Assembly: GCF_023555055.1 (NCBI RefSeq)
Contig: NZ_JAMJPL010000004.1
Coordinates: 62,001 to 126,000, forward strand
Source of the DNA: Marinobacter sp. ATCH36
Lineage (GTDB): Bacteria; Pseudomonadota; Gammaproteobacteria; Pseudomonadales; Oleiphilaceae
Length of the DNA: 64,000 nt
Direction: 5' to 3'
Each line of letters starts with the position of its first letter. Within the stretch, counting starts at the first letter, position 1. This document shows, one piece after another, positions 54,447 through 62,042 of this stretch. Below the pieces are notes generated by a model that worked only from the letters and a program-made list of their open reading frames with translations, did not search any database and was not told where the DNA came from. The position numbers and the translations under genes were made by a program.

Positions 54447-55579
54447 CAGATCACCCCTTCAGCCAGGCGGGGACCAATGTCTTCGAGGGCAAGGACCTCG
54501 TCCGTCAGGCCGGCCTTGGCCACAGCCATGGGCATGCCATAGATCACCGACGTTTTCTCATCCTGGGACCAGATATCGGAGCCACTCTGTTTCATCAGCC
54601 GGCAGCCTTCCTTGCCATCCGCTCCCATTCCGGTAAGTATCACGCCCAGCGTCTTGCCCGGAAAACTGCGTGCCAGCGAACCAAAGGTGACGTCTGCACA
54701 CGGCTTGTAGTTAAGGCGGTCATCACCGGGCAGTATCCGTATCCTGCCCTTACCGCCCCGGTTTTCAATCATCATCTGCTTGCCGCCGGGGGCCAACAGG
54801 GCCAGCCCCGGTTTCAGGATGTCGCCATCAGCAGCCTGGCGAACCTCAATCTGGCAAAGCTTGTTCAAGCGTTCGGCAAATGCGGGAGTGAAGCTTGCAG
54901 GCATGTGCTGAATCAGCACCAGCGGCGCGGGAAATCCCGCCGGCAGTGCAGTTAAAACCCGCTGAAGTGCAACCGGGCCACCGGTAGAAGTGCCGATAGC
55001 AACCACACTGTAGTGCTTGGCAGACCCACGGCGAACGGTGTGTCGGGCGGGCGCTTTTTGCTCCGGTGCTGGCCGTGGTGTTTCACGGTCCGTGCGAGGG
55101 CTTACAGGCGTTGGGCGTTTTTCCGGGGCGGGTCGCGTTACCGGAGCCGCTGCTGGGGAAGGAGCGGATTTTGCCCCCGGCCGGCTGCCCGCCACATCCA
55201 TTATGCGATCGATCAGAATCTTCTGCAGTTGGCTTGAGTCTCTGGCTATTTCCTCGAAATTCTTCGGCAGAAAATCGACAGCGCCCGCTTCAAGCGCATC
55301 CAGGGTAACCCGGGCACCCTCATAGGTTAGGGAAGAAAACATCAGCACCGGAACGGGGTGCCGCTTCATGATCTCGCGGACAGCGGAAATACCGTCCATC
55401 ACCGGCATTTCGTAATCCATGGTGATGACGTCGGGCCGCAGCTTATCCGCAAGCTCAACACCTTCACGGCCGTTTGTGGCAGCGCCGACCACTTTGATCT
55501 GACCGGAAGCGGTCAGGATTTCCGTCAGTCGCTTGCGGAAGAACCCTGAATCATCAACGACCAGGACAGAAACCGTCAT
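54446..55579 (-). CDS. cheB: chemotaxis methylesterase CheB
   Basis: CheB removes methyl groups from chemoreceptors. The 377-residue protein has an N-terminal receiver domain with Asp55 (VITMDYEMPVMDGI), a Pro/Ala/Thr-rich linker, and a methylesterase with catalytic Ser in GTSTGGPVALQ, His in IQHMPASFT and Asp in TGMGADGKEG. It lies between cheA and motC, 35 bases after cheA. Confidence 0.97.
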   Translation of the reverse strand: MTVSVLVVDDSGFFRKRLTEILTASGQIKVVGAATNGREGVELADKLRPDVITMDYEMPVMDGISAVREIMKRHPVPVLMFSSLTYEGARVTLDALEAGAVDFLPKNFEEIARDSSQLQKILIDRIMDVAGSRPGAKSAPSPAAAPVTRPAPEKRPTPVSPRTDRETPRPAPEQKAPARHTVRRGSAKHYSVVAIGTSTGGPVALQRVLTALPAGFPAPLVLIQHMPASFTPAFAERLNKLCQIEVRQAADGDILKPGLALLAPGGKQMMIENRGGKGRIRILPGDDRLNYKPCADVTFGSLARSFPGKTLGVILTGMGADGKEGCRLMKQSGSDIWSQDEKTSVIYGMPMAVAKAGLTDEVLALEDIGPRLAEGVI

Positions 55580-55614
55580 CCATTTCTCCTAAACCCGGGC
55601 CCGCCGAAAAGCTG

Positions 55615-57672
55615 TCAACCGTAGTTCTGCAGCAGGCTTGGAACGTCAATTATGAGTGCTATACGGCCGTCACCAGTGATCGTTGCACCCGCCATACCGG
55701 GTGTTCCCTGCAGGGCCCGGCCCAGAGGCTTGATCACTACTTCTTCCTGGCCAATCAACTGATCAACGACGAAGCCGACGCGGCGGGTGCCCATAGCGAC
55801 GATCACCACATGGGCATTTTCCGGCTCCGGTTCTCCTGCCGCACCTTTCACCAGCCAGCGCTTGATGTGGAACAGCGGGAAGACCTTGTCACGGACCACG
55901 ATACACTCGCGGCCGTCAACGATATTCTTTTTGCTCAGATCCAGGTGGAAAATCTCGACCACGTTGACCAGCGGCAAGGCGAAGGACTGGTCGCCAAGCA
56001 TGATCATCAGCGTGGGCATGATGGCGAGAGTCAGTGGCACCTTGATGATGATGCGCGAGCCTTTACCCAGCTCCGACTCCACGCTCAGCTGGCCGTTAAG
56101 CTGGCCGATCTTGGTCTTGACCACATCCATGCCAACGCCGCGGCCGGACACGTCCGATATCTGGTCCTTGGTGGAAAAACCAGCGGCGAAAATCAGGTTG
56201 TAGCATTCCGCGTTGGTCAACCGGTCCGCGGCATCCTGTTCATAGATGCCTTTCTCGACCGCTTTGCGCCGCAGCACATCCGGGTCCATCCCCGCGCCGT
56301 CATCCTCTATGGACAACAGGATGTGGTCACCCTCCTGCTCTGCGGACAGAATCACTGTGCCCTGGCGGGGTTTGCCCGCTTTTTCACGGACATCCGGTGT
56401 TTCAATGCCATGGTCAACTGAGTTGCGCACCAGGTGAACCAGCGGATCAGACAATGCCTCTACGAGATTCTTGTCCAGATCGGTATCTTCGCCGTGCATC
56501 TCAAGGTTGATCTCCTTCTTGAGATTACGCGCCAGATCACGAACCACCCGTGGGAAGCGGCCAAACACTTTCTTGATCGGCTGCATTCGCGTTGCCATCA
56601 CCGCAGACTGGAGGTCCGTGGTGACGACATCCAGATTCGAGACGGCTTTGTGCATATGCTCGTCTTCGCTCTGGGCTCCCAGGCGCTGCAGCCGGTTACG
56701 CACAAGTACCAGCTCACCCACCATGTTCATGATGTCATCAAGCCGTTTGGTGTCGACCCGTACCGAGGTTTCCGCCACTGGTGCGTTGGTATCCCTGGAC
56801 GGCATCGCAGGAGCTGCGGACGTAGAACCGCCCTTGCCCTCTGCCTGCGGCTTTTTGTCTGCAGGCGCCGGAGAGGCGTTTGAGGTTTCTGCCGTCGGGC
56901 TACCGCCCTTGCCATGCAGATCGTCCAGCAGTTTTTCAAACTCGTCGTCGGAAATCAGGTCATCTGCGCCACCTACGCCGGTTTGGTCAGACTCTTTCGG
57001 CGTTGAATCGTCAGCCTTGACGGACTCTGGCGGACCGGCGAACTGGCCCTTGCCATGAAGCTGATCCAGCAATGCTTCGAATTCGTCATCGGAGATTTCG
57101 TCATCGCCGCCGTTGGACTGGCTATCGCTCGCGGGTGTGGCCGGAGAACTGCTTTTGTCATCGTCCAGGGCGTCCAGCAATTGCTCGAATTCATCGTCGG
57201 TGATGTCACCGTTGTCCGCTGGGCTTGCCGCTGTCGCCGATTCTTCCTGCTCAGTCGGTTTCTCCGCTGCCGGGGCTTCTCCCGCAGGTTTCGCCAGTGC
57301 ATCCAGGGCAGCAATCAGTTCGTCGGGAGCGGGAGTCAATTCTTCATGGTGACGAACCTGCTCGAACATGGCGTTGACATGGTCCAACGCTTCCAGCACT
57401 ACGTCCATCAGTTCCGAGTCTACCTTGCGCTTGTGATTGCGCAGAATATCGAACACGTTCTCTGCGGAATGGCAACAACGAACCAGGGCATCCAGCTGAA
57501 GGAATCCGGCACCGCCTTTTACAGTGTGAAAGCCACGGAAAATGGCGTTGAGCAGATCACTGTCGTCCGGATGTTGCTCCAGGTCGACCAGTTGCTCGGA
57601 CAGCTTTTCGAGTATCTCGCCTGCTTCCACAAGGAAGTCCTGCAGGATCTCTTCGTCGGCATCAAACGCCAT
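55615..57672 (-). CDS. cheA: chemotaxis histidine kinase CheA
   Basis: The 685-residue kinase has the Hpt domain with the phosphorylated His49 (GFHTVKGGAGFL), a 180-residue acidic linker, dimerisation helices from about 305, the HATPase domain (VRNSVDHGIETPDVR, DDGAGMDP, GRGVGMDVVK) and a C-terminal CheW-like domain. The linker contains three copies of a short motif, I[ST]DDEFExLLDxL, at 157-170, 193-209 and 240-256; the last two continue with HGKG. A P2-like response-regulator domain is not obvious. In Vibrio the corresponding linker (LID) binds ParP. Confidence 0.97.
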   Translation of the reverse strand: MAFDADEEILQDFLVEAGEILEKLSEQLVDLEQHPDDSDLLNAIFRGFHTVKGGAGFLQLDALVRCCHSAENVFDILRNHKRKVDSELMDVVLEALDHVNAMFEQVRHHEELTPAPDELIAALDALAKPAGEAPAAEKPTEQEESATAASPADNGDITDDEFEQLLDALDDDKSSSPATPASDSQSNGGDDEISDDEFEALLDQLHGKGQFAGPPESVKADDSTPKESDQTGVGGADDLISDDEFEKLLDDLHGKGGSPTAETSNASPAPADKKPQAEGKGGSTSAAPAMPSRDTNAPVAETSVRVDTKRLDDIMNMVGELVLVRNRLQRLGAQSEDEHMHKAVSNLDVVTTDLQSAVMATRMQPIKKVFGRFPRVVRDLARNLKKEINLEMHGEDTDLDKNLVEALSDPLVHLVRNSVDHGIETPDVREKAGKPRQGTVILSAEQEGDHILLSIEDDGAGMDPDVLRRKAVEKGIYEQDAADRLTNAECYNLIFAAGFSTKDQISDVSGRGVGMDVVKTKIGQLNGQLSVESELGKGSRIIIKVPLTLAIMPTLMIMLGDQSFALPLVNVVEIFHLDLSKKNIVDGRECIVVRDKVFPLFHIKRWLVKGAAGEPEPENAHVVIVAMGTRRVGFVVDQLIGQEEVVIKPLGRALQGTPGMAGATITGDGRIALIIDVPSLLQNYG

Positions 57673-57689
57673 GGGTTACCCTCTTTTCC

Positions 57690-58478
57690 TCAGAAACCGA
57701 GACTGGACAGAAGATCATCAACATCGTCCTGGCCCGATACAACATCTTCGCGCTCTTCGGCCTTTATCTGCGGGCCGACACCCTGCTCCGCCGACACTTT
57801 TTCCTTCTCATCCAGTTCGTGCACGGTACCGGTCATCTGGTCCACATGGCTGGCCATCACTACCAGGCTCAGCAGATGTTCCTCCACCTCCTTGACCAGT
57901 GTGGTGACTTTCTGGATAACCTGGCCGGTGAGATCCTGGTAATCCTGCGCCAGCAGAATTTCCGACAGGTTCTCGTACATGGCACCGGCGTCGGTATTGA
58001 GGCTGACAAAAAAGGTGTCAATCCGGGCATACAGTTCGCGGAATTCCGCCGGTGCCATCTCACGACGGCGCAGCCGCTGCCATTCATCCCTCAGCTCCGC
58101 CGCTTCATCCCGGATGGCGCTGGCCCGGGGCATGGCTTCTTCTACCAGATCCATGGTCCGGTTAGCCGCCTGCCCTGTCATCTGAACCACGTATTCCAGG
58201 CGGTCTGAGGCGTCGGTCATTTTTGACAACACCTCTGACTGTTCAGCATTACGCGGATCAATCTGGAAATTGCGAATTGCCTCATGGAGGCTACGAGTCA
58301 ACCGGCCTACTTCGCGGTACAGACTCTGATCCCTTACTTCGCTGAGTTCATTGATCAGGGTCATGGCACGGGCATACTCTCCGGCATTGACCTGTTCAAC
58401 CAGTTCAGCGGCCTGACTGCGGAGCTTTTCCGTAATCTCCGGGTCGAGGCCCTGTTGGTTCTTGTCACTTTCGCTCAT
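57690..58478 (-). CDS. cheZ: CheY phosphatase CheZ
   Basis: CheZ dephosphorylates CheY. The 262-residue protein is largely helical; the catalytic helix region includes EILLAQDYQDLTGQVIQKVTTLV, and the C-terminal CheY-binding peptide ends with SGQDDVDDLLSSLGF. This is the standard layout. It lies 17 bases before cheA and 21 after cheY. Confidence 0.95.
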   Translation of the reverse strand: MSESDKNQQGLDPEITEKLRSQAAELVEQVNAGEYARAMTLINELSEVRDQSLYREVGRLTRSLHEAIRNFQIDPRNAEQSEVLSKMTDASDRLEYVVQMTGQAANRTMDLVEEAMPRASAIRDEAAELRDEWQRLRRREMAPAEFRELYARIDTFFVSLNTDAGAMYENLSEILLAQDYQDLTGQVIQKVTTLVKEVEEHLLSLVVMASHVDQMTGTVHELDEKEKVSAEQGVGPQIKAEEREDVVSGQDDVDDLLSSLGF

Positions 58479-58499
58479 GGGAGCCCGTCCGACCTCTGC

Positions 58500-58883
58500 T
58501 TACTGGATTCGCTCGAAGATTTTCTCAATCTTCTCCTTGAGTACCGCGGCGGTGAACGGTTTGACCACGTAGCCATTCACCCCGGCCTGCGCCGCTGCCA
58601 CTATCTGATCCCGTTTGGCTTCCGCGGTTACCATGAGCACAGGCAGAGTCTTGAGGTTCTCATCAGCCCTGACTTCCTTGAGAAGATCCAGCCCGGACAT
58701 GCCCGGCATGTTCCAGTCAGTGACGAGAAAATCGTATTTACCGCTTCGAAGCATTGGCAATGCGGTATTGCCATCGTCCGCTTCATCGGTATTGGTAAAG
58801 CCCAGATCGCGAAGCAGGTTCTTGATGATCCGTCGCATGGTGGAGAAGTCATCCACGATCAGGATTTTCATATTCTTGTCCAA
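58500..58883 (-). CDS. cheY: chemotaxis response regulator CheY
   Basis: CheY carries the signal to the flagellar switch. I use a TTG start at 58883 ([13 protein letters not shown], 127 residues) because GGAGG sits five bases before it; the ATG four codons downstream has the same GGAGG 16 bases away. The frame also opens 11 codons earlier at an ATG without a site. The receiver has DDF, the phosphorylated Asp in [13 protein letters not shown], Thr in VTAEAK and Lys in VVKPF. Confidence 0.96.
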   Translation of the reverse strand: MDKNMKILIVDDFSTMRRIIKNLLRDLGFTNTDEADDGNTALPMLRSGKYDFLVTDWNMPGMSGLDLLKEVRADENLKTLPVLMVTAEAKRDQIVAAAQAGVNGYVVKPFTAAVLKEKIEKIFERIQ

Positions 58884-59062
58884 TGGGACCTCCAGTATAA
58901 AACGCCCGGAATTCATATTTGGCTTCCGGCTCTCAGTCCAGCAAGCCGGCAGATTTACCGCTTATTGTGTTGCCTTTGGCCCGGTTGTAAAGCACCGGTT
59001 ACCAAAAGGCTACAGTAAAGAATGCTTTGCAACGCTGCAGAATGGCTGTGGTGCGACAGGGC

Positions 59063-59794
59063 TCATTGCTGCCAGTCGGAGAGCCGTCCCCGCAAACGAA
59101 GTGCGGCCTGGCTGTGGATCTGGCTCACCCGGCTTTCACTGACACCCAGCACAGCACCAATTTCCTTCAGGTTCAGCTCTTCCTGGTAATACAGGCTCAG
59201 CACCAGTTTTTCGCGTTCTGGCAGATCGCCAATTGCTGTGGCGAGATTTTTCCGGAAGTTGTCCGATGCCAGGCCATCCAGTGGATTATCACTGGCCTCT
59301 GCTTCGTCTATCGGCAGGTCGCCGGATTCATTGAGCTCATCCAGGCTAAAAAGTCGGCCGCTGTTGGCATCGCTCAGTGAGGAGTGGTATTCATCGAGGC
59401 CCATGCCGAGCTCCTCGGCGACTTCCCAGTCCAGGGCTTCACGGCCCAGACGATCCTCAACAGCCTTGATGGCCTTGGCAATTCGGCGGGAGTTTCTGTG
59501 CACGGAGCGGGGAACCCAATCCCCCTTGCGGATCTCATCCACCATGGCACCGCGGATCCGGATGCCAGCATAAGTTTCAAAGGTAGCGCCCTTGGTGGAG
59601 CTGTAGCGCTGGGCTGCTTCCAGCAGGCCAATCATTCCGGCCTGCATCAGGTCCTCAAGCTGGACCGAAGCCGGTAACCGGGCCATCAGATGGAGGGCTA
59701 TTTTCTTGACCAGCGGCGCCTGCTCCTCGACAAGTTGTGAGGGCCCCTGTGTACCGGTCCGGTGGTAGATTCCAAGTTCTTTCGCCAATGTCAT
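59063..59794 (-). CDS. fliA: flagellar sigma factor FliA (sigma28)
   Basis: FliA directs transcription of late flagellar and chemotaxis genes. From the ATG at 59794 the protein has 243 residues, starting MTLAKELGIYHRTG, 28 bases after fleN. Region 2 includes LVKKIALHLMARLPASVQLEDLMQAG and YAGIRIRGAMVDEIRK; region 4 holds LPEREKLVLSLYYQEELNLKEIGAVLGVSESRVSQIHS. The frame is open 52 codons further upstream but overlaps fleN. A matching promoter lies before parC. Confidence 0.97.
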   Translation of the reverse strand: MTLAKELGIYHRTGTQGPSQLVEEQAPLVKKIALHLMARLPASVQLEDLMQAGMIGLLEAAQRYSSTKGATFETYAGIRIRGAMVDEIRKGDWVPRSVHRNSRRIAKAIKAVEDRLGREALDWEVAEELGMGLDEYHSSLSDANSGRLFSLDELNESGDLPIDEAEASDNPLDGLASDNFRKNLATAIGDLPEREKLVLSLYYQEELNLKEIGAVLGVSESRVSQIHSQAALRLRGRLSDWQQ

Positions 59795-59822
59795 GTATCC
59801 GGCTTTCAGTGAAGGATCAAAA

Positions 59823-60635
59823 TCAGACTTCGACGAGCCGCTCAACAAAAAATTCCAGATGCCCTCTGGGCGATTGTGGTAATGGCCAACTGTCGACTTT
59901 TTCCGCCAGGCTCTTGATGGCCAGTGACGCTTTGGCACGTGGATAGGCATCCAGTACGGCGCGCTGGCGCTGAACCGCTTTTTTCACGGCTTCGTCATAC
60001 GGCACTATACCCACGTATTGCAGTGCCACATCCAGGAACCGCTCGGTGACTCTGGTCAGTTTTTCAAAAAGATGGCGGCCTTCCTGCTCGTTACGCACCT
60101 GGTTTGCCAGAATGCGGAAGCGGTTGGTGCCATAGTCGCGGTTCATCAGTTTGATCAGGGCGTAAGCGTCGGTAATGGAGGTGGGCTCATCACACACAAC
60201 CAGCAACAGCTCCTGGGAAGCTCGCAGGAAGCTGACTACGGAATCGGAAATGCCGGCCGCAGTATCCACTATGAGTACGTCAATCTGATCGCCCAGCTCA
60301 CTGAAGGCGTTGATCAGTCCTGCATGCTCAAGTGAGGACAGCTGGGTCATACGCTGGGTACCGGAGGACGCTGGCACAATCTTGATGCCGCCCGGACCAT
60401 CAACCAGCACATCACGCAGATCGCACTCGCCGGCTATAACATCCTGGATGTTTCGATTGGCGGTAATGCCAAGCAATACATCAATATTGCCAAGGCCAAG
60501 ATCGGCATCCAGCAGCACCACACGCCGCCCCTTTTGCGAGAGGGCAATGCCAAGGTTTACCGCAACGTTACTTTTGCCAACGCCCCCTTTTCCGCCGGAA
60601 ATCGCAATCACCTGTACCGGATGTGGTTTGCTCAT
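59823..60635 (-). CDS. fleN: flagellar number regulator FleN (FlhG)
   Basis: FleN is a MinD-type ATPase that limits polar flagella to one, by inhibiting FleQ in Pseudomonas. The 270-residue protein has the deviant Walker A SGGKGGVGKSNVAVN at about 13-27, LLDADLGLGNIDVLLG, and VDTAAGISDSVVSFL. It is placed between flhF and fliA as in Pseudomonas. Confidence 0.96.
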   Translation of the reverse strand: MSKPHPVQVIAISGGKGGVGKSNVAVNLGIALSQKGRRVVLLDADLGLGNIDVLLGITANRNIQDVIAGECDLRDVLVDGPGGIKIVPASSGTQRMTQLSSLEHAGLINAFSELGDQIDVLIVDTAAGISDSVVSFLRASQELLLVVCDEPTSITDAYALIKLMNRDYGTNRFRILANQVRNEQEGRHLFEKLTRVTERFLDVALQYVGIVPYDEAVKKAVQRQRAVLDAYPRAKASLAIKSLAEKVDSWPLPQSPRGHLEFFVERLVEV

Positions 60636-60681
60636 ACTGTTTCTGATCTCTTGCCACGTTGATCCACAGGCTGTGTTGTTG

Positions 60682-61983
60682 TTAAACAGCGACTGCCTCT
60701 TGCTGCTGGAGTTTTTTCAGCCTCTCCACGGCCAGCCGCACCAGCGGAATGGGCTCGGCGTGGTGCAGGTCTTCCGGGATCTTCTGTCCGTCGGTGTAAT
60801 AGGCCACCGGCAATCCCGTTTCCATGACAAATCCCAGCGATTCTCCCAGGGTCAGTGCTTCATCGATCTTTGTCATCACACACCCTGTGAGATTTGCCAT
60901 CTTATAGCAATGCCAGACGGATTTCATGATGCGTGGCTGACTGGTTGCAGAAACCACCAGATGGGTGCGAATCCGGTGGTGGCTGCGTGCCAGTTCCGTG
61001 AGTTGCTCCTCGTAGCCCTTGTCAGTACTGGTAAGGCCTGCGGTATCTATCAATACGAGATGACGGTCCGACAACTCATCCAGTATATCATCCAGTGAAT
61101 GGGTCTCATCCACTACCCGAACCGGCACGTTCAGAATGCGCCCGAACACGAACAACTGCTCGTGGGCCGCCACCCGATAGCGGTCAGTTGTAACCAGCGC
61201 CAGTGAATCCGGGCCATGCTGCAGCACGTAGTGAGCAGCCAGCTTGCCAATAGTGGTGGTCTTGCCTGAGCCTGTCGGCCCAACCAGGGCATAAACACCA
61301 CCTTCTTCCGCCCACTCGGTACGCGCAGTCTTGACACCGGCCGCCAGCATTTTCAGGGACTGCTTCCAACCGTCTTCAAGCCGCCCGGCCCGATGACGAC
61401 GGGAAAGGGAGTTTGCCAGGTCCTGCCCCAGACCAAATTCCTGCAGTTTTTCCGCCAACCGCTGCTGCACAGCATTAACCGCTGTCTTGTCAGGTTCGCC
61501 ACGCTGGGCACTGACCAGATCACGCAATGAGCTGATCTCTGCGCGCATCTGTGCCAACTCACCGGAATAACCGGCAGTATCAGCTGTCGGAGCCGCCGTT
61601 TCCGCGATTTGCAGATCTTCGTCATCAAGTTCGCTGGCCACTAGACTGGCGTGGCCGAAATCCCCGCCGCCGGCCCGATATCCGACAGCAGCACGCCGCT
61701 CCCGTACTTCGCGGATACGATCCCGGGACCGGCCAAGTTCGTCCTCAAGGCGGCGGTGCTGTTCCGCCTGGAGCTCTGCCAGCCGGGATCCATTGGTCGC
61801 TTCCTGAGCCGCGTCCCCTAATCGCTGGCGCGCCATATTCTCGTCATAATCCAGCGCTGTCACAATTTCGACGCCACCATCCACCCGACGATTGGACAGA
61901 ATTACCGCATCGGGGCCCATCTGGTCCCGTACCTGACGCAGCGCCTCTGCCATACTCTGAGCAAAAAACCGTTTTACTTTCAT
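60682..61983 (-). CDS. flhF: flagellar SRP-like GTPase FlhF
   Basis: FlhF marks the cell pole for flagellar assembly. The 433-residue protein has a basic N-terminal domain (MKVKRFFAQSMAEALRQVRDQMG), a helical middle part with DDEDLQIAE, and an NG-type GTPase domain with VGPTGSGKTTTIGKLAAHYVL near residue 233, DTAGL and TKIDEALTLG. It lies 46 bases before fleN and 59 after flhA. Confidence 0.96.
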   Translation of the reverse strand: MKVKRFFAQSMAEALRQVRDQMGPDAVILSNRRVDGGVEIVTALDYDENMARQRLGDAAQEATNGSRLAELQAEQHRRLEDELGRSRDRIREVRERRAAVGYRAGGGDFGHASLVASELDDEDLQIAETAAPTADTAGYSGELAQMRAEISSLRDLVSAQRGEPDKTAVNAVQQRLAEKLQEFGLGQDLANSLSRRHRAGRLEDGWKQSLKMLAAGVKTARTEWAEEGGVYALVGPTGSGKTTTIGKLAAHYVLQHGPDSLALVTTDRYRVAAHEQLFVFGRILNVPVRVVDETHSLDDILDELSDRHLVLIDTAGLTSTDKGYEEQLTELARSHHRIRTHLVVSATSQPRIMKSVWHCYKMANLTGCVMTKIDEALTLGESLGFVMETGLPVAYYTDGQKIPEDLHHAEPIPLVRLAVERLKKLQQQEAVAV

Positions 61984-62042
61984 GATGACTCTTCCTCCCG
62001 GTCAGCGCTTTCCGACGCCTTCCGCTTTGCCGTCCGCGGCCT

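Noticed and set aside
58884..59062. sigma28 or sigma54 promoter before cheY
   Set aside because: I found no GCCGATAA or GG-N10-GC pattern with acceptable flanks; cheY may be read from fliA or from a weak sigma70 site.
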